Source: Streptococcus penaeicida
Lineage (GTDB): Bacteria; Bacillota; Bacilli; Lactobacillales; Streptococcaceae
Direction of reading: 5' to 3'
Assembly: GCF_002887775.1 (NCBI RefSeq)
Contig: NZ_LOCM01000015.1
Span: forward strand, 62,001-126,000
DNA: 64,000 bases
In this document: piece by piece, positions 1 through 11,787 of the stretch
How positions within the stretch are numbered: position 1 is the stretch's first letter
Layout of the letters: each line of letters begins with the position of its first letter
The notes under the pieces: generated by a model
Told to the model about the DNA's origin: nothing
Seen by the model: the letters and a program-made list of their open reading frames with translations, nothing else
The model's database searches: none
Translations under genes and position numbers: made by a program

Positions 1-665
1 GCTTTGCAGAAAGCCAAGGCTGGCGCTTTGAAGTTATGGAAGCATCCTACAATGGTGTTGGTGGTATCAAAGAAGTCGTAGCTATGGTATCAGGACAATC
101 CGTCTATTCAAAATTAAAATATGAATCAGGCGCACACCGTGTCCAACGTGTTCCTGTAACTGAAAGCCAAGGTCGTGTCCATACCTCAACTGCAACAGTA
201 TTAGTGATGCCAGAAATCGAAGATGTAGAATATGAAATTGACCCTAAAGATTTACGGGTTGACATCTATCATGCATCCGGTGCTGGTGGACAGAACGTCA
301 ATAAAGTAGCAACAGCCGTACGGATGGTCCATCTGCCAACCAATATAAAAGTTGAAATGCAGGAAGAACGGACACAACAAAAGAACCGTGATAAAGCCAT
401 GAAAATTATTCGTGCCCGTGTTGCTGATCACTTCGCCCAAATTGCCCAAGACGAGCAAGATGCCGAACGGAAATCAACAGTCGGGACAGGTGACCGTTCT
501 GAACGGATTAGAACCTATAACTTCCCACAAAACCGTGTCACTGATCACCGCATCGGATTAACTCTGCAAAAATTAGATACCATTTTATCAGGTAAAATGG
601 ATGAAGTCGTTGATGCCTTGATTATGTATGACCAAACTCAGAAATTGGAAACATTAAATAAATAA
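1..665 (+). CDS. prfA: Peptide chain release factor 1, C-terminal part (5' cut by window)
   Basis: Releases finished peptides at UAA and UAG codons on the ribosome. The reading frame is open from base 3 and lacks its N-terminus because the window starts inside the gene; 221 residues are visible. The GGQ peptidyl-tRNA hydrolysis motif is encoded at 285-293 within GAGGQNVNK. The codon-recognition tripeptide appears as PVT in [10 protein letters not shown], the RF1 position that reads PAT in E. coli and SPF in RF2, so RF1 rather than RF2 is secure. The stop codon overlaps the prmC start by one base. PrmC methylates the GGQ glutamine, so the coupling is functional. Confidence 0.97.
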   Translation, partial: FAESQGWRFEVMEASYNGVGGIKEVVAMVSGQSVYSKLKYESGAHRVQRVPVTESQGRVHTSTATVLVMPEIEDVEYEIDPKDLRVDIYHASGAGGQNVNKVATAVRMVHLPTNIKVEMQEERTQQKNRDKAMKIIRARVADHFAQIAQDEQDAERKSTVGTGDRSERIRTYNFPQNRVTDHRIGLTLQKLDTILSGKMDEVVDALIMYDQTQKLETLNK

Positions 666-1501
666 TGAATTATGCCAGTCAACTAGCAGCCTACGAAGAA
701 GCTTTAGTGAAAGTAGGTGAAGATGCCGAAAATATTTCTTATGTTTTTAGAGAATTAAAGGGGTGGGGTCTGATGGACTTCATCCAACATCAAAATAAAG
801 AAGTCACCGAGACTGATTACGCACTGATGCAAAACATCATGGACCAGTTACTTGCTGGTCGCTCACCACAATACATTACTGGCAAAGCCTACTTCTGGGA
901 TTTGATTCTGACAGTTAATGAAGCTGTATTAATCCCACGGCCGGAAACAGAGGAACTGGTGGAATTGATCCTTGCGGAGAACCAGGCAGAAAAATTAAAT
1001 GTTCTGGATATTGGAACTGGTAGCGGGGCTATTGCCATTGCCCTCAAAAAAGCCAGACCCAGTTGGACAGTAACAGCCTCAGACATTTCGCCAGAAGCCT
1101 TGGAAGTCGCCAAACAAAATGCCAAGGTCAACGGGGCAGAAATTGACTTTACCCAGTCCGACGTTTTTAGTTCTATTTCAGGAAAGTCTGATATCATTGT
1201 CTCCAATCCCCCTTATATTGCTTATGAGGACAAGGAGGAAGTGGGACGCAATGTCTTGATTTCAGAGCCTCATTTAGCCCTTTTTGCTGAGGAGAATGGC
1301 CTAGCGATCTACCGAGCAATCCTTGAGCAAGCTAGTAACTACCTGAAAGAAAATGGGAAAATTTACTTCGAAATAGGTTACAAACAGGGGCCAGACCTGT
1401 CACAACTGGTAGAATCCACCTTCCCAGACAGAAGGCTGCGCATTCTCAAAGATTATTATGGAAAGGATAGAATGGTGATTATCGATCATGGAACGCTTTA
1501 A
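665..1501 (+). CDS. prmC: Release factor glutamine methyltransferase
   Basis: SAM-dependent N5-glutamine methyltransferase that modifies the GGQ glutamine of release factors. At 278 residues it has the usual family length. A helical N-terminal substrate domain (about 1-85) is followed by a Rossmann methyltransferase domain with the SAM loop DIGTGSGAIA near residues 115-124 and the catalytic NPPY at 181-184. Translation is coupled to prfA through a TAATG junction. The 3' end overlaps the next gene by 14 bases, which indicates one operon. Confidence 0.96.
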   Translation: MNYASQLAAYEEALVKVGEDAENISYVFRELKGWGLMDFIQHQNKEVTETDYALMQNIMDQLLAGRSPQYITGKAYFWDLILTVNEAVLIPRPETEELVELILAENQAEKLNVLDIGTGSGAIAIALKKARPSWTVTASDISPEALEVAKQNAKVNGAEIDFTQSDVFSSISGKSDIIVSNPPYIAYEDKEEVGRNVLISEPHLALFAEENGLAIYRAILEQASNYLKENGKIYFEIGYKQGPDLSQLVESTFPDRRLRILKDYYGKDRMVIIDHGTL

Positions 1502-2081
1502 AGCCATCATTGAAGAAGGTGGTGCCTTAGTACTGCCAACAGAAACGGTTTACGGCCTTTTTGCCAAAGCCTTAGATGAGGAAGCTGTTAATCAGGTTTA
1601 TGCTCTCAAGAAGAGACCGCGTGATAAGGCGATGAATTTAAATGTTGCTGATTATCAGTCTATTCTAGACTATTCCAAGGACCAACCTTCCTACCTAAAA
1701 GATTTATTTGATGCCTTTTTACCAGGACCACTAACTATTATTTTAAAGGCTAATGATCAAGTGCCAGCTTGGATTAATTCTGGCAAGGATACTGTAGGCT
1801 TTCGCTTACCCAACCACCCAATTACTGCTCAACTGATTCGCTTAACGGGTCCCCTGATTGGGCCATCAGCCAATATTTCTGGTAATGAAAGTGGTCGCAA
1901 CTACAAAGCCATTATGGACGCCTTTGGCCAGCAGGTTACAGGTTTCGAAGACGACCAGGCTCTCACCGGTCAGGATTCTACGATTATTGATTTATCCGGA
2001 CCTAAAGCCAAAGTCCTCAGACAAGGGGCCATTACGGTTGCTGATATTCAAAACAAGGTTGCTGGGATTTCTTTTGAATAA
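1488..2081 (+). CDS. L-threonylcarbamoyladenylate synthase (Sua5/YciO/YrdC family)
   Basis: Makes threonylcarbamoyl-AMP from threonine, bicarbonate and ATP for t6A37 modification of tRNAs reading ANN codons. It has 197 residues, with LPTETVYGLFAKA near the N-terminus and the KKRPRDKAMN loop, both diagnostic of the YrdC fold. The C-terminal Sua5 domain is absent, so this is the short TsaC-like form usual in streptococci. The start lies inside prmC (14-base overlap), so expression is probably coupled. Family assignment is firm; the choice between sua5 and tsaC as a name is convention. Confidence 0.92.
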   Translation: MERFKAIIEEGGALVLPTETVYGLFAKALDEEAVNQVYALKKRPRDKAMNLNVADYQSILDYSKDQPSYLKDLFDAFLPGPLTIILKANDQVPAWINSGKDTVGFRLPNHPITAQLIRLTGPLIGPSANISGNESGRNYKAIMDAFGQQVTGFEDDQALTGQDSTIIDLSGPKAKVLRQGAITVADIQNKVAGISFE

Positions 2082-2112
2082 GAAAGCCCCTTATAAATAA
2101 AGGAGATTTATT

Positions 2113-3369
2113 ATGATTTTTGATAGAGATGATTATCAAGCGTTTGACCAAGAACTATGGGATGCTATCCATGCTGAAGAAGAACGACAAGAACACAATA
2201 TTGAATTGATTGCTTCTGAAAATGTGGTTTCTAAAGCTGTCATGAAAGCTCAAGGTTCTCTTTTAACCAATAAATATGCTGAAGGTTATCCAGGTAAACG
2301 TTATTACGGTGGAACTGAATGTGTTGATGTGGTTGAGAACTTGGCTATCGAACGTGCTAAGGAAATTTTTGGGGCTAAGTTTGCCAATGTTCAGGCACAT
2401 TCAGGTAGTCAAGCCAATGCAGCTGCCTATATGGCTTTGATTCAAGCTGGAGATACAGTACTCGGTATGGATTTGGCAGCAGGAGGCCATTTAACCCACG
2501 GGTCACCAGTTAATTTCTCAGGAAAAACTTACAATTTTGTTGGTTATTCAGTTGATCCAGAAACAGAAATGCTAGACTATGATGCGATTTTAGAACAGGC
2601 TAAAGAAGTCCAACCTAAACTTATCGTTGCGGGTGCTTCAGCCTATTCTCGCACCATCGATTTTGCCAAATTCCGTGAGATTGCTGACCAAGTTGGTGCT
2701 TACCTTATGGTTGATATGGCTCATATTGCGGGCTTGGTGGCGGCAGACCTTCATCCAAGCCCAATCCCTTACGCAGATGTCACAACCTCTACAACGCATA
2801 AAACCTTGCGTGGGCCGCGCGGTGGCTTGATTTTAACCAATGATGAAGAATTGGCTAAAAAAATTAACTCTGCCATTTTCCCAGGCCTTCAAGGTGGTCC
2901 ATTAGAACACGTCATTGCTGCAAAAGCCGTTTCTTTCAAAGAAGCCTTAGACCCTGCCTTTAAAGTTTATGCTCAAAACATTATCGACAATACCAAAGCT
3001 ATGGCTGATGTCTTCGCCAAAGATGACAGATTCCGTCTGATTTCTGGTGGCACAGACAACCACGTCTTTCTTGTTGATGTGACCAAGGTTATTGAAAGTG
3101 GTAAATTAGCACAAAACCTCTTGGATGAGGTGAATATTACCCTCAACAAAAACTCAATCCCATTTGAAACCTTATCACCATTCAAAACTTCAGGTATCCG
3201 TATTGGTTGTGCAGCCATTACTAGCCGTGGTATGGGTGTTGAGGAAAGTAAAGCCATTGCCAACTTAATTATTAAAGCTTTGGTTAACCATGACGATGCG
3301 GCTGTACTTGACCAAGTTCGTCAAGAAGTGCGTGCCATCACTGATAGATTCCCATTATACGAAAAATAA
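2113..3369 (+). CDS. glyA: Serine hydroxymethyltransferase
   Basis: PLP enzyme interconverting serine plus tetrahydrofolate with glycine plus 5,10-methylene-tetrahydrofolate; main source of one-carbon units. It has 418 residues, full length for bacterial GlyA. The PLP lysine sits in [12 protein letters not shown] at about residue 230. The N-terminal [10 protein letters not shown] and the [13 protein letters not shown] substrate loop are intact. An AAAGGAG ribosome site at 2100-2106 precedes the ATG. It lies 31 bases after the Sua5-type gene and is followed 3 bases later by the nucleoid-associated gene. Confidence 0.98.
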   Translation: MIFDRDDYQAFDQELWDAIHAEEERQEHNIELIASENVVSKAVMKAQGSLLTNKYAEGYPGKRYYGGTECVDVVENLAIERAKEIFGAKFANVQAHSGSQANAAAYMALIQAGDTVLGMDLAAGGHLTHGSPVNFSGKTYNFVGYSVDPETEMLDYDAILEQAKEVQPKLIVAGASAYSRTIDFAKFREIADQVGAYLMVDMAHIAGLVAADLHPSPIPYADVTTSTTHKTLRGPRGGLILTNDEELAKKINSAIFPGLQGGPLEHVIAAKAVSFKEALDPAFKVYAQNIIDNTKAMADVFAKDDRFRLISGGTDNHVFLVDVTKVIESGKLAQNLLDEVNITLNKNSIPFETLSPFKTSGIRIGCAAITSRGMGVEESKAIANLIIKALVNHDDAAVLDQVRQEVRAITDRFPLYEK

Positions 3370-3372
3370 CCC

Positions 3373-4350
3373 ATGTTAGATATTTATATACGTAAACTAT
3401 ACATTCACCAATTTTCACCCAGTGACACTGAATTATTACTTGCTGAAAGTGAGGTGACCATTACCCCACGACTTGATGAATACTTCAGAAAAAAACTAGC
3501 TAAGGTTTTCTCGGAAGATGCAAAGCGGGGCCAATTCACTGCTGATAACGATTTTCTCAGCATGATTTCTGAAGATTACTTAGAAAGCAGCAAAGCCATT
3601 GCGCAAGCATGGAAGGAAGCTTTTGTCATTTCGGAAGATCAGAAGACCAATGATTTGGTCTTCCTTGCTTTTGAGAAGGATGGACTGCCATATTTTGCCT
3701 TTCTCCGTTTAACCTTGAAAGAGGCCTTTGCCCACACCAACAATAGTCAGGATAATCCTTTTAGTATTACCCAGAATAACCTTCCAAGTGCGGCTCAGGC
3801 GCCGGATGAGGCTTTGGTCATCAATTTGGAGACTCATGATTATTATTTGATTGAAAAAAGGGTCAAACACAATGGTAGCTTTGCCAATTATTTCTCGGAG
3901 ACCTTGCTCAAGGTGCAACCGCAGCAGTCCGTGAAAAAATCCATTAAAACCATTGAACAAACCGCGCAAAAGATCGCTGAGAACTTCAATCAGGATGATT
4001 TTGCTTTCCAATCAAAAATGAAGTCTGCCATTTCCAAAAATTTGGAAGAGGGGGACCATTTGTCGCCAGAACAACTGGCTGATCAATTATTCGATAATAA
4101 TTTAACAGCTCGTTTAACCTTCGTCGACCAGGTCAAAGATGCTATTCCAGAACCCATTAAAATTTCCGATATTGACCATTCCCGTCAATTGAAGAAATTA
4201 GAAAGCCAAAAATTATCCCTTTCTAATGGGATTGAATTAACAGTTCCAAATGCCGTCTATCAGGATGCTGATTCTGTTGAATTCATTATGAATGACGATG
4301 GGACTTATTCCATTCTAATCAAAAATATTGAGGATATAAAAAATAAATAA
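3373..4350 (+). CDS. Nucleoid-associated protein (NdpA/YejK family)
   Basis: Resembles the 37-kDa nucleoid-associated protein family (YejK/NdpA), DNA-associated cytoplasmic proteins of poorly defined role. It has 325 residues, begins MLDIYIRKLYIHQF and has no signal peptide or membrane segment. It starts 3 bases after the glyA stop with no clear Shine-Dalgarno sequence, so translation is probably coupled to glyA. Its own TAA is followed directly by the next ATG. Placement after glyA is conserved in streptococci as I recall. The family call rests on overall resemblance and synteny, not on a catalytic motif. Confidence 0.8.
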   Translation: MLDIYIRKLYIHQFSPSDTELLLAESEVTITPRLDEYFRKKLAKVFSEDAKRGQFTADNDFLSMISEDYLESSKAIAQAWKEAFVISEDQKTNDLVFLAFEKDGLPYFAFLRLTLKEAFAHTNNSQDNPFSITQNNLPSAAQAPDEALVINLETHDYYLIEKRVKHNGSFANYFSETLLKVQPQQSVKKSIKTIEQTAQKIAENFNQDDFAFQSKMKSAISKNLEEGDHLSPEQLADQLFDNNLTARLTFVDQVKDAIPEPIKISDIDHSRQLKKLESQKLSLSNGIELTVPNAVYQDADSVEFIMNDDGTYSILIKNIEDIKNK

Positions 4351-4953
4351 ATGTTTAAATTTATCAAGCGCGTTGTTTTCTTTGTCTTTCTGATTTTTTG
4401 CCTTTTTCAGGTCTATATTACCCATCAGAACGTCAAAAACGTTATGCGCTATCAAGAGATGGTTGAGAAGACATTAGCAGCCAATGATACCAAAGCCAAT
4501 GTTGATTTAATTTTGGCCATGATATATACAGAGACCAAGGGTGGATCAGCCGATGTCATGCAGTCCAGTGAAAGTAGTAGTGGAACAACCAACTCGATTA
4601 CAGATAGTCAAGTTTCCATTCAACATGGCATCAAGTTAGTTTCTAAGAACTTACAATTGGCTGAAGAAATGGGCGTTGATTCGTGGACTGCCATTCAGGC
4701 TTATAACTTTGGCACACCTTATATCAAATACGTGGCTCAAAATGGTGGTGAGAATACTATTGAATTAGCTAAAACTTATTCGCGAGAAGTAGTAGCACCT
4801 AGCTTAGGGAATACTACTGGTGAGACTTATATTTATTATCATCCTCTTGCCATCATTTCTGGTGGTCAACTCTATAAAAACGGTGGTAATTTTTACTATT
4901 CTCGCCAAGTGGCCTTTAACTTATATCTCATTAAATTCTTCTCAATGTTTTAA
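4351..4953 (+). CDS. Lysozyme-like membrane-anchored protein
   Basis: Predicted cell-wall muramidase-type protein. It has 200 residues with a hydrophobic anchor at about residues 7-24 (VVFFVFLIFCLFQVYI) and an extracellular domain. ILAMIYTETKGG carries the glutamate expected for a lysozyme-like/transglycosylase fold, and IQAYNFGTPYI resembles the Gly-rich active-site region of that family. It starts immediately after the preceding stop codon and closes the prfA-to-glyA operon before a terminator at 4971. Activity on peptidoglycan is inferred from the family. Confidence 0.78.
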   Translation: MFKFIKRVVFFVFLIFCLFQVYITHQNVKNVMRYQEMVEKTLAANDTKANVDLILAMIYTETKGGSADVMQSSESSSGTTNSITDSQVSIQHGIKLVSKNLQLAEEMGVDSWTAIQAYNFGTPYIKYVAQNGGENTIELAKTYSREVVAPSLGNTTGETYIYYHPLAIISGGQLYKNGGNFYYSRQVAFNLYLIKFFSMF

Positions 4954-4970
4954 AATAATTAAAATGTGTA

Positions 4971-5002
4971 ACACTTCTGAAACTTTTTAGAAGTGTTTTT
5001 TT
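4971..5002 (+). terminator. Rho-independent terminator of the prfA-glyA operon
   Basis: Eight-base stem ACACTTCT / AGAAGTGT with a ten-base loop, followed by a T run. Confidence 0.85.
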
Positions 5003-5189
5003 ATATTTCTGTAACAAGTTCGGAAATTCACAATAATTCATAAAGATAATTACTTAAAGTTTGAGAAATCACAAACATTTGTTTTTTTAAGATCCTGATA
5101 AATGCGATGGTTGGAAAAAAAGGCCGTACATTAGGCTTTTTAAACATTTTAATTTTTGTGATGTTATAAACAATCTGTGAGCAAATTCT

Positions 5190-5218
5190 TTGGAAGCGAT
5201 TTATTGCTATGCTATAAT
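5190..5218 (+). promoter_or_regulatory. Promoter of NADH oxidase gene
   Basis: TTGGAA at 5190-5195, 17-base spacer, TATAAT at 5213-5218 with an extended -10 TG. About 17 bases upstream, 5156-5173 (TTGTGA, six bases, then a degenerate right half ending ACAA) resembles a Rex redox-repressor site in its left half only. Redox control is therefore only a possibility. The 308-base gap 4954-5262 otherwise holds only the upstream terminator. Confidence 0.7.
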
Positions 5219-5262
5219 CAAGACCTAAACAAAAATATTGTGAAAGAAGGAACAAAATATAT

Positions 5263-6630
5263 ATGTCTAAAATCGTTGTTGTCGGAACAAACCATGCTGG
5301 AACTGCAGCTATCAAAACCATGCTTTCAAATTATGGATTAGAAAATGAGATTGTTACTTTTGATCAAAACTCAAATATTTCTTTCCTAGGTTGTGGTATG
5401 GCTCTCTGGATTGGAGAACAAATTGATGGCCCTGAAGGACTCTTTTATTCTGATAAAGAAGAGTTGGAAGCAATGGGGGCTAAAGTCTATATGGAGTCAC
5501 CAGTTTTATCGATTGACTATGATAAAAAAGAAGTGACAGCCCTTGTTGAAGGTAAGGAACATGTTGAGTCTTATGACAAATTAATTCTTGCTACTGGTTC
5601 ACAGCCTATCATTCCCCCAATTAAGGGTGTGGAACTTGTTGAAGGGTCACGTGAGTTCAAAGCAACTTTAGAGAATTTGCAATTTGTTAAACTCTACCAA
5701 AACTCTGCAGAGGTTATTGCGAAGCTAGAAAAACCAGGCATTAACCGTGTTGCCGTTGTAGGTGCGGGCTACATTGGTGTTGAGCTTGCGGAAGCTTTCC
5801 AACGTAAAGGGAAAGAAGTTATCCTTGTCGATATTGCCGACACATGTATGGGTGGCTACTACGATCGTGATTTCACTGATATGATGAGTAAAAATCTTGA
5901 AGACCATGGTATTCAATTAGCCTTTGGTCAGGCTGTTCAAGCTGTTGAGGGTAATGGTAAAGTTGAGCGCCTCATTACTGATAAAGACAGTTTTGATGTC
6001 GATATGGTCATCATGGCTGTCGGTTTCAAACCAAACACTGGCTTAGGGAATGGTCGTCTTGAAACGCTACCAAATGGTGCTTGGATTGTTGATAAAAAAC
6101 AAGAAACTAGCATGAAAGATGTTTATGCTATCGGAGACTGTGCCACTATCTTTGATAATGCCCGTCAAGATGTTAACTACATCGCATTAGCTTCAAATGC
6201 TGTTCGTACTGGGATTGTAGCCGCACATAATGCATGTGGTCATGAATTAGAAGGTGCCGGTGTACAAGGTTCTAATGGAATTTCCATTTACGGATTGAAG
6301 ATGGTCTCAACAGGATTAACACTTGAGAAAGCAAAAGCTGCTGGTTTCAATGCTGCTGAAACTGGTTTTAATGACTTACAAAAACCTGAATTCATTAAAG
6401 AAAATAACCATGAAGTGGCAATTAAAATTGTTTATGACAAAGAGAGTCGCGTTGTTTTAGGATGTCAAATGGTTTCTTATGAAGATGTCTCAATGGGAAT
6501 TCATATGTTCTCACTAGCCATTCAAGAAAAAGTAACAATTGAGAAACTCTCTCTAATGGATATCTTCTTCTTGCCACACTTTAACAAGCCATACAACTAC
6601 ATTACGATGGCTGCTTTAGGAGCAGAATAA
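5263..6630 (+). CDS. nox: Water-forming NADH oxidase
   Basis: Flavoprotein reducing O2 to water with NADH, the main NAD+ regenerating and oxygen-detoxifying enzyme of aerobically growing streptococci. It has 455 residues. The N-terminal FAD motif is [13 protein letters not shown] with His11, and redox Cys44 lies in [10 protein letters not shown] (cycles through sulfenic acid). A second Rossmann motif [16 protein letters not shown] binds NADH, and a typical dimerisation domain follows. A single cysteine at the active site rather than CxxxxC separates it from glutathione reductases. It is monocistronic between its own promoter and a strong terminator. Confidence 0.96.
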   Translation: MSKIVVVGTNHAGTAAIKTMLSNYGLENEIVTFDQNSNISFLGCGMALWIGEQIDGPEGLFYSDKEELEAMGAKVYMESPVLSIDYDKKEVTALVEGKEHVESYDKLILATGSQPIIPPIKGVELVEGSREFKATLENLQFVKLYQNSAEVIAKLEKPGINRVAVVGAGYIGVELAEAFQRKGKEVILVDIADTCMGGYYDRDFTDMMSKNLEDHGIQLAFGQAVQAVEGNGKVERLITDKDSFDVDMVIMAVGFKPNTGLGNGRLETLPNGAWIVDKKQETSMKDVYAIGDCATIFDNARQDVNYIALASNAVRTGIVAAHNACGHELEGAGVQGSNGISIYGLKMVSTGLTLEKAKAAGFNAAETGFNDLQKPEFIKENNHEVAIKIVYDKESRVVLGCQMVSYEDVSMGIHMFSLAIQEKVTIEKLSLMDIFFLPHFNKPYNYITMAALGAE

Positions 6631-6660
6631 GCTAACTTTTCTGAGCATTAATGTATAATA

Positions 6661-6690
6661 AAAAGTGCCTCTCAAATAGTGGCACTTTTT
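6661..6690 (+). terminator. Terminator after nox
   Basis: Stem AAAAGTGCC / GGCACTTTT with an 11-base loop and a T tract. It ends one base before the ribosome site of the next gene. Confidence 0.85.
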
Positions 6691-6700
6691 AGGAGGAAAA

Positions 6701-7233
6701 ATGAGAAAAGTTGTATTAAATATTGCTATGAGTCTAGATGGCTATATTGCACGAGAAGATGGCAGCTACGATTGGATTGAAGGACAAGGCACAGATGCAT
6801 TTGACAGCACCAAACAATTTGACAATCCGTCCTTCTTTAATTCTTGTGACACCGTTATTATGGGCCGTAAATCACTTGACGATTGCCTCTAGAATTAATA
6901 GATGGTTATCAAGATAAAAAGTTCTACGTGGCCTCTAGGCAAAATTTAAGCTCTCCATATCCCAATGTCTTTTTCACTAAGGAAATTGTTGGCACTCTTA
7001 AGCAATTAAAAGCAGAAAAAGGTGGCCCAATTTGGATTTTTGGAGGTGCAGGACTCGTCCATACCTTGATTGAAGCAGACTTGATAGACCATTACATTAT
7101 TGGTATCATTCCAACTATCTTAGGTCAGGGGCGCCCATTGTTTACAGGTAACAGCCAAGAACACAAATTACAACTGATAGAATCCACCGTTACAGATGGC
7201 ATAGCCATGCTCAGGTATGATCAACGTCAATAA
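6701..7233 (+). pseudogene. Dihydrofolate-reductase-like (RibD C-terminal domain) protein, frameshifted
   Basis: Two overlapping frames make one DHFR/RibD-like reductase of about 177 residues. Frame one encodes MRKVVLNIAMSLDGYIA through DTVIMGRKSLDD and stops at 6892. The rest (LELIDGYQDKKFYVASR, GPIWIFGGAGLVHTLI, and a C-terminus typical of the family) continues in the frame starting near 6883. One missing base around 6886-6890 restores a single frame. A strong AGGAGG at 6691-6696 precedes the ATG. The rest is well preserved, so either the loss is recent or it is a sequencing error. The substrate is unknown for this family; it is not the housekeeping folA. Confidence 0.8.
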
Positions 7234-7259
7234 AAAAGAGACCTGACGGTCTCTTTTTT
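7232..7259. terminator. Bidirectional terminator between DHFR-like gene and ldh
   Basis: Perfect 12-base stem AAAAAAGAGACC / GGTCTCTTTTTT around TGAC. It has A and T tracts on both sides, so it serves both convergent genes. Confidence 0.92.
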
Positions 7260-7289
7260 ATTTTTAGGATTTTTTATTGGTTAACGAGT

Positions 7290-8352
<1,063 letters not shown>

Positions 8353-8419
8353 TCAAATCACTAAAAAAATGAAAATAGTTTTCTGACAGCGGTTCCACAG
8401 TGAAAAAATATGGAATTTA

Positions 8420-8428
8420 TGATATAAT
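8420..8428 (+). promoter_or_regulatory. Extended -10 element for gyrA-srtA
   Basis: TGATATAAT upstream of gyrA, with the candidate -35 (GTGAAA at 8400) weak. Confidence 0.6.
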
Positions 8429-8464
8429 ATACAAGAGTTTGACTAGAAAAGGAGCATTCCTTAA

Positions 8465-10978
8465 ATGCAAGATAGAAATCTAATTGACGTCAATCTGACA
8501 AGTGAAATGAAAACATCTTTCATTGACTATGCCATGAGCGTTATCGTCGCTCGGGCCTTGCCAGATGTTCGTGACGGTTTAAAACCAGTTCATCGTCGGA
8601 TTCTGTACGGAATGAACGAATTAGGGGTAACCCCTGACAAACCCCATAAAAAATCTGCCCGTATCACCGGTGATGTCATGGGTAAATACCACCCTCATGG
8701 CGATTCGTCAATCTATGAAGCAATGGTACGGATGGCTCAATGGTGGTCATACCGCCACATGTTAGTTGACGGCCATGGGAACTTCGGTTCTATGGATGGC
8801 GATGGTGCCGCTGCCCAGCGTTACACTGAAGCCCGCATGAGTAAAATTGCTCTTGAACTATTAAGAGATATCAATAAGAATACTGTTGATTTCCAAGAAA
8901 ACTATGATGGAAGTGAACGTGAGCCTTTAGTTTTACCAGCTCGTTTCCCTAACCTCTTGGTCAATGGTGCAACAGGGATTGCGGTCGGAATGGCGACCAA
9001 TATTCCACCACATAACTTGGGCGAGTCCATTGACGCGGTCAAAATGGTCATGGAGAACCCAGATTGTACCACTCGAGAATTGATGGAGGTCATTCCTGGA
9101 CCAGATTTCCCAACAGGAGCATTGGTTATGGGACGGTCTGGTATCCATAGAGCTTATGATACCGGGAAAGGATCAATTGTTCTTCGTTCGCGGACAGAAA
9201 TTGAAGTCTATAATAAGGATCGTGAACGCATTGTCGTTACAGAATTCCCATATGGCGTTAATAAAACAAAAGTTCATGAACACATTGTTCGTTTAGCCCA
9301 AGAAAAACGGATTGAAGGGATTACTGCGGTACGTGATGAATCCAGCCGTGAAGGAGTTCGTTTTGTTATCGAAGTCCGTCGTGATGCTTCAGCTAACGTT
9401 ATTCTTAATAACTTATTCAAATTAACCAGTCTTCAAACCAACTTTAGCTTTAACATGTTAGCTATTGAAAATGGCGTGCCTAAGATTTTAACCCTTAGAC
9501 AAATCATTGATAACTATATTCTTCACCAAAAAGAAGTTATCACCCGCCGGACTCAATTTGAAAAAGACAAGGCAGAAGCGCGTGCTCATATTTTAGAGGG
9601 CTTGTTAATTGCTTTGGACCACTTAGACGAAGTCATTGCTATTATCCGTAATAGTGAGACAGATGTCATTGCCCAAGCAGAATTGATGACGCGTTTCAAC
9701 CTATCAGAACGTCAAAGTCAGGCTATCTTAGATATGCGTCTTCGTCGTTTAACAGGTTTGGAAAGAGATAAAATTCAATCTGAATATGATGACTTAGTTG
9801 CATTGATTGCTGATTTAGCTGATATCCTTGCTAAGCCAGAACGGGTTAAAGCCATTATCATCGAAGAAATGGATGAAATTAAACGTAAATATGCTGATCC
9901 TCGTCGAACTGAATTAATGGTTGGTGAAGTTCTTTCACTTGAAGATGAAGACTTGATTGAAGTAGAAGACGTCTTAATTACTCTTTCTAATAATGGTTAC
10001 ATCAAACGATTAGCTCAAGATGAGTTCCGTGCTCAAAAACGTGGAGGTCGTGGAGTTCAAGGAACAGGCGTCAATGATGATGACTTTGTCAAAGAGCTTG
10101 TCTCTACAAGTACACACGACACCTTGTTATTCTTCACCAACAAAGGTCGTGTTTACCGTCTAAAGGCCTATGAAATTCCAGAATATGGCCGGACAGCAAA
10201 AGGTTTACCAATTGTTAACCTCTTAAAATTAGAAGAAGAAGAGACTATTCAAACGATTATCAATGCACGAAAAGAAGATATTGAAAACAAATATTTCTTC
10301 TTCACTACCCGTCATGGAGTGGTTAAACGGACCAGTGCTTCAGAATTTGGACACATCCGTCAGAACGGCTTGCGTGCCTTGAACCTTAAAGAAGGCGATG
10401 AACTGATTAATGTCCTCTTAACTGATGGTTCTGAAGATATTATCATTGGTACCAAGTTTGGTTACTCCGTTCGTTTCCAAGAAGCTGTGGTTCGTAATAT
10501 GGGCCGTTCAGCAACTGGTGTCAAAGGGGTTACCCTTCGTGATGGCGACTTAGTAGTGGGTGCCTCTCGCATCACTGATCAACAAGAAGTCTTGATTATT
10601 ACTGAAAAAGGCTACGGTAAACGTACTGCAGCCTCAGAATACCCTACTAAAGGCCGTGGTGGTAAAGGAATTAAAACAGCCAATATCACAGAGAAAAATG
10701 GAGCATTGGCAGGCTTAGTTACTGTTTCCGGAGATGAGGACATTATGATTATCACCAATAAAGGGGTAATTATTAGAACTAATATTGCTAATGTCTCACA
10801 AACAGGACGTTCAACAATGGGTGTTCGTGTCATGCGTCTAGACCAAGATTCTCAAATTGTTACTTTTGCCTTGGTTGATCCTGAAGAGGAAGAGCCAACC
10901 TTAGTAGAAGAACAAGACATAAGCGAAGCAACAAATGCTGACCTTAGCCCTGCTTCAGATCAATCAAGTGAGGACTAA
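8465..10978 (+). CDS. gyrA: DNA gyrase subunit A
   Basis: Breakage-reunion subunit of gyrase, introducing negative supercoils with GyrB. It has 837 residues. The catalytic tyrosine is Tyr120 in [13 protein letters not shown]. The quinolone-resistance region reads [11 protein letters not shown] with Ser81 and Glu85, the unmutated residues. The GyrA-box appears as QKRGGRG in the beta-propeller C-terminal domain, which separates gyrase from ParC. The C-terminus is an acidic, Glu/Asp-rich tail. An AAAGGAG site precedes the ATG. srtA follows after 2 bases, an arrangement conserved in streptococci. Confidence 0.98.
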   Translation: MQDRNLIDVNLTSEMKTSFIDYAMSVIVARALPDVRDGLKPVHRRILYGMNELGVTPDKPHKKSARITGDVMGKYHPHGDSSIYEAMVRMAQWWSYRHMLVDGHGNFGSMDGDGAAAQRYTEARMSKIALELLRDINKNTVDFQENYDGSEREPLVLPARFPNLLVNGATGIAVGMATNIPPHNLGESIDAVKMVMENPDCTTRELMEVIPGPDFPTGALVMGRSGIHRAYDTGKGSIVLRSRTEIEVYNKDRERIVVTEFPYGVNKTKVHEHIVRLAQEKRIEGITAVRDESSREGVRFVIEVRRDASANVILNNLFKLTSLQTNFSFNMLAIENGVPKILTLRQIIDNYILHQKEVITRRTQFEKDKAEARAHILEGLLIALDHLDEVIAIIRNSETDVIAQAELMTRFNLSERQSQAILDMRLRRLTGLERDKIQSEYDDLVALIADLADILAKPERVKAIIIEEMDEIKRKYADPRRTELMVGEVLSLEDEDLIEVEDVLITLSNNGYIKRLAQDEFRAQKRGGRGVQGTGVNDDDFVKELVSTSTHDTLLFFTNKGRVYRLKAYEIPEYGRTAKGLPIVNLLKLEEEETIQTIINARKEDIENKYFFFTTRHGVVKRTSASEFGHIRQNGLRALNLKEGDELINVLLTDGSEDIIIGTKFGYSVRFQEAVVRNMGRSATGVKGVTLRDGDLVVGASRITDQQEVLIITEKGYGKRTAASEYPTKGRGGKGIKTANITEKNGALAGLVTVSGDEDIMIITNKGVIIRTNIANVSQTGRSTMGVRVMRLDQDSQIVTFALVDPEEEEPTLVEEQDISEATNADLSPASDQSSED

Positions 10979-10980
10979 GA

Positions 10981-11727
10981 ATGACAACAAAAAGAAATAA
11001 GAAAAAAGGGTCTTCAAGATTACGAAATCTCCTAGCAGTAGTTTTATTGATTATTGGTCTTGGACTCATGTTTAATAAAACCATTCGTAATACCCTGATT
11101 GCCTGGAATTCAAACAAATACCAAGTGCAACATGTCTCTAAAAAGACTATTAAGAAAAACAAAGAAGCCAAAAGTTCTTTTGATTTCAAATCCGTAAAAG
11201 CCGTATCAACAGATACTGTATTGCAAGCCCAAATGGAAGCACTAAAGCTCCCAGTAATAGGTGGAATAGCAATACCAGAAGTTAGTATTAACCTACCAAT
11301 TTTTAAAGGTCTTGGAAATACAGAGTTAATCTATGGTGCAGGAACCATGAAAGAAGGCCAAGTCATGGGTGGTGACAATAACTACTCACTTGCCAGTCAC
11401 CATATCTTTGGTATGGTGGGTTCTTCCCACATGCTCTTTTCTCCCCTAGATCGAGCAAAAGTTGGCATGAAGATTTATGTCACTGATAAAGAAAAAATTT
11501 ACCAATACGACATTGAATCAGTCCAAACAGTGACACCCGATCGGGTAGATGTCTTAAATGACACGCCAGGAAAAAAAGAAATCACACTGATTACTTGTAC
11601 CGATGCAGAAGCAACAGCACGTATCTGTGTTAAAGGTGTATTGAAAAAAGAAATGGCCTACAAAGGGGCTCCTGAGTCCGTAATGAAAGCTTTTAATCAT
11701 TCATACAACCAAGTAGCCATTGAATAA
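10981..11727 (+). CDS. srtA: Class A sortase
   Basis: Membrane transpeptidase that cleaves LPXTG between Thr and Gly and joins surface proteins to lipid II. It has 248 residues. A cytoplasmic basic N-terminus is followed by one membrane segment at about residues 17-34. The catalytic triad is His140 (SLASHHIFG), Cys206 (LITCTD) and Arg214 (TARICVKG), with the class A spacing. It is co-transcribed with gyrA (2-base gap). No intact LPXTG substrate gene lies in this window; only an anchor remnant is seen near 36.6 kb. Confidence 0.96.
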   Translation: MTTKRNKKKGSSRLRNLLAVVLLIIGLGLMFNKTIRNTLIAWNSNKYQVQHVSKKTIKKNKEAKSSFDFKSVKAVSTDTVLQAQMEALKLPVIGGIAIPEVSINLPIFKGLGNTELIYGAGTMKEGQVMGGDNNYSLASHHIFGMVGSSHMLFSPLDRAKVGMKIYVTDKEKIYQYDIESVQTVTPDRVDVLNDTPGKKEITLITCTDAEATARICVKGVLKKEMAYKGAPESVMKAFNHSYNQVAIE

Positions 11728-11733
11728 GAAATC

Positions 11734-11760
11734 AGAAGCTAAGACTTAGTCTTGGCTTCT
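11734..11760 (+). terminator. Hairpin between srtA and glyoxalase-fold gene
   Basis: Stem AGAAGCTAAGAC / GTCTTGGCTTCT (12 pairs including one G-T) with a TTA loop. There is no clean T run behind it, so it may attenuate rather than end transcription. Confidence 0.5.
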
Positions 11761-11787
11761 AAGTCTTTAAAATCACGAGGAGAAAAG

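Noticed and set aside
5156..5173. Rex-type redox operator before nox
   Set aside because: Only the left half TTGTGA is good; the right half is degenerate. Noted under the promoter but not called.
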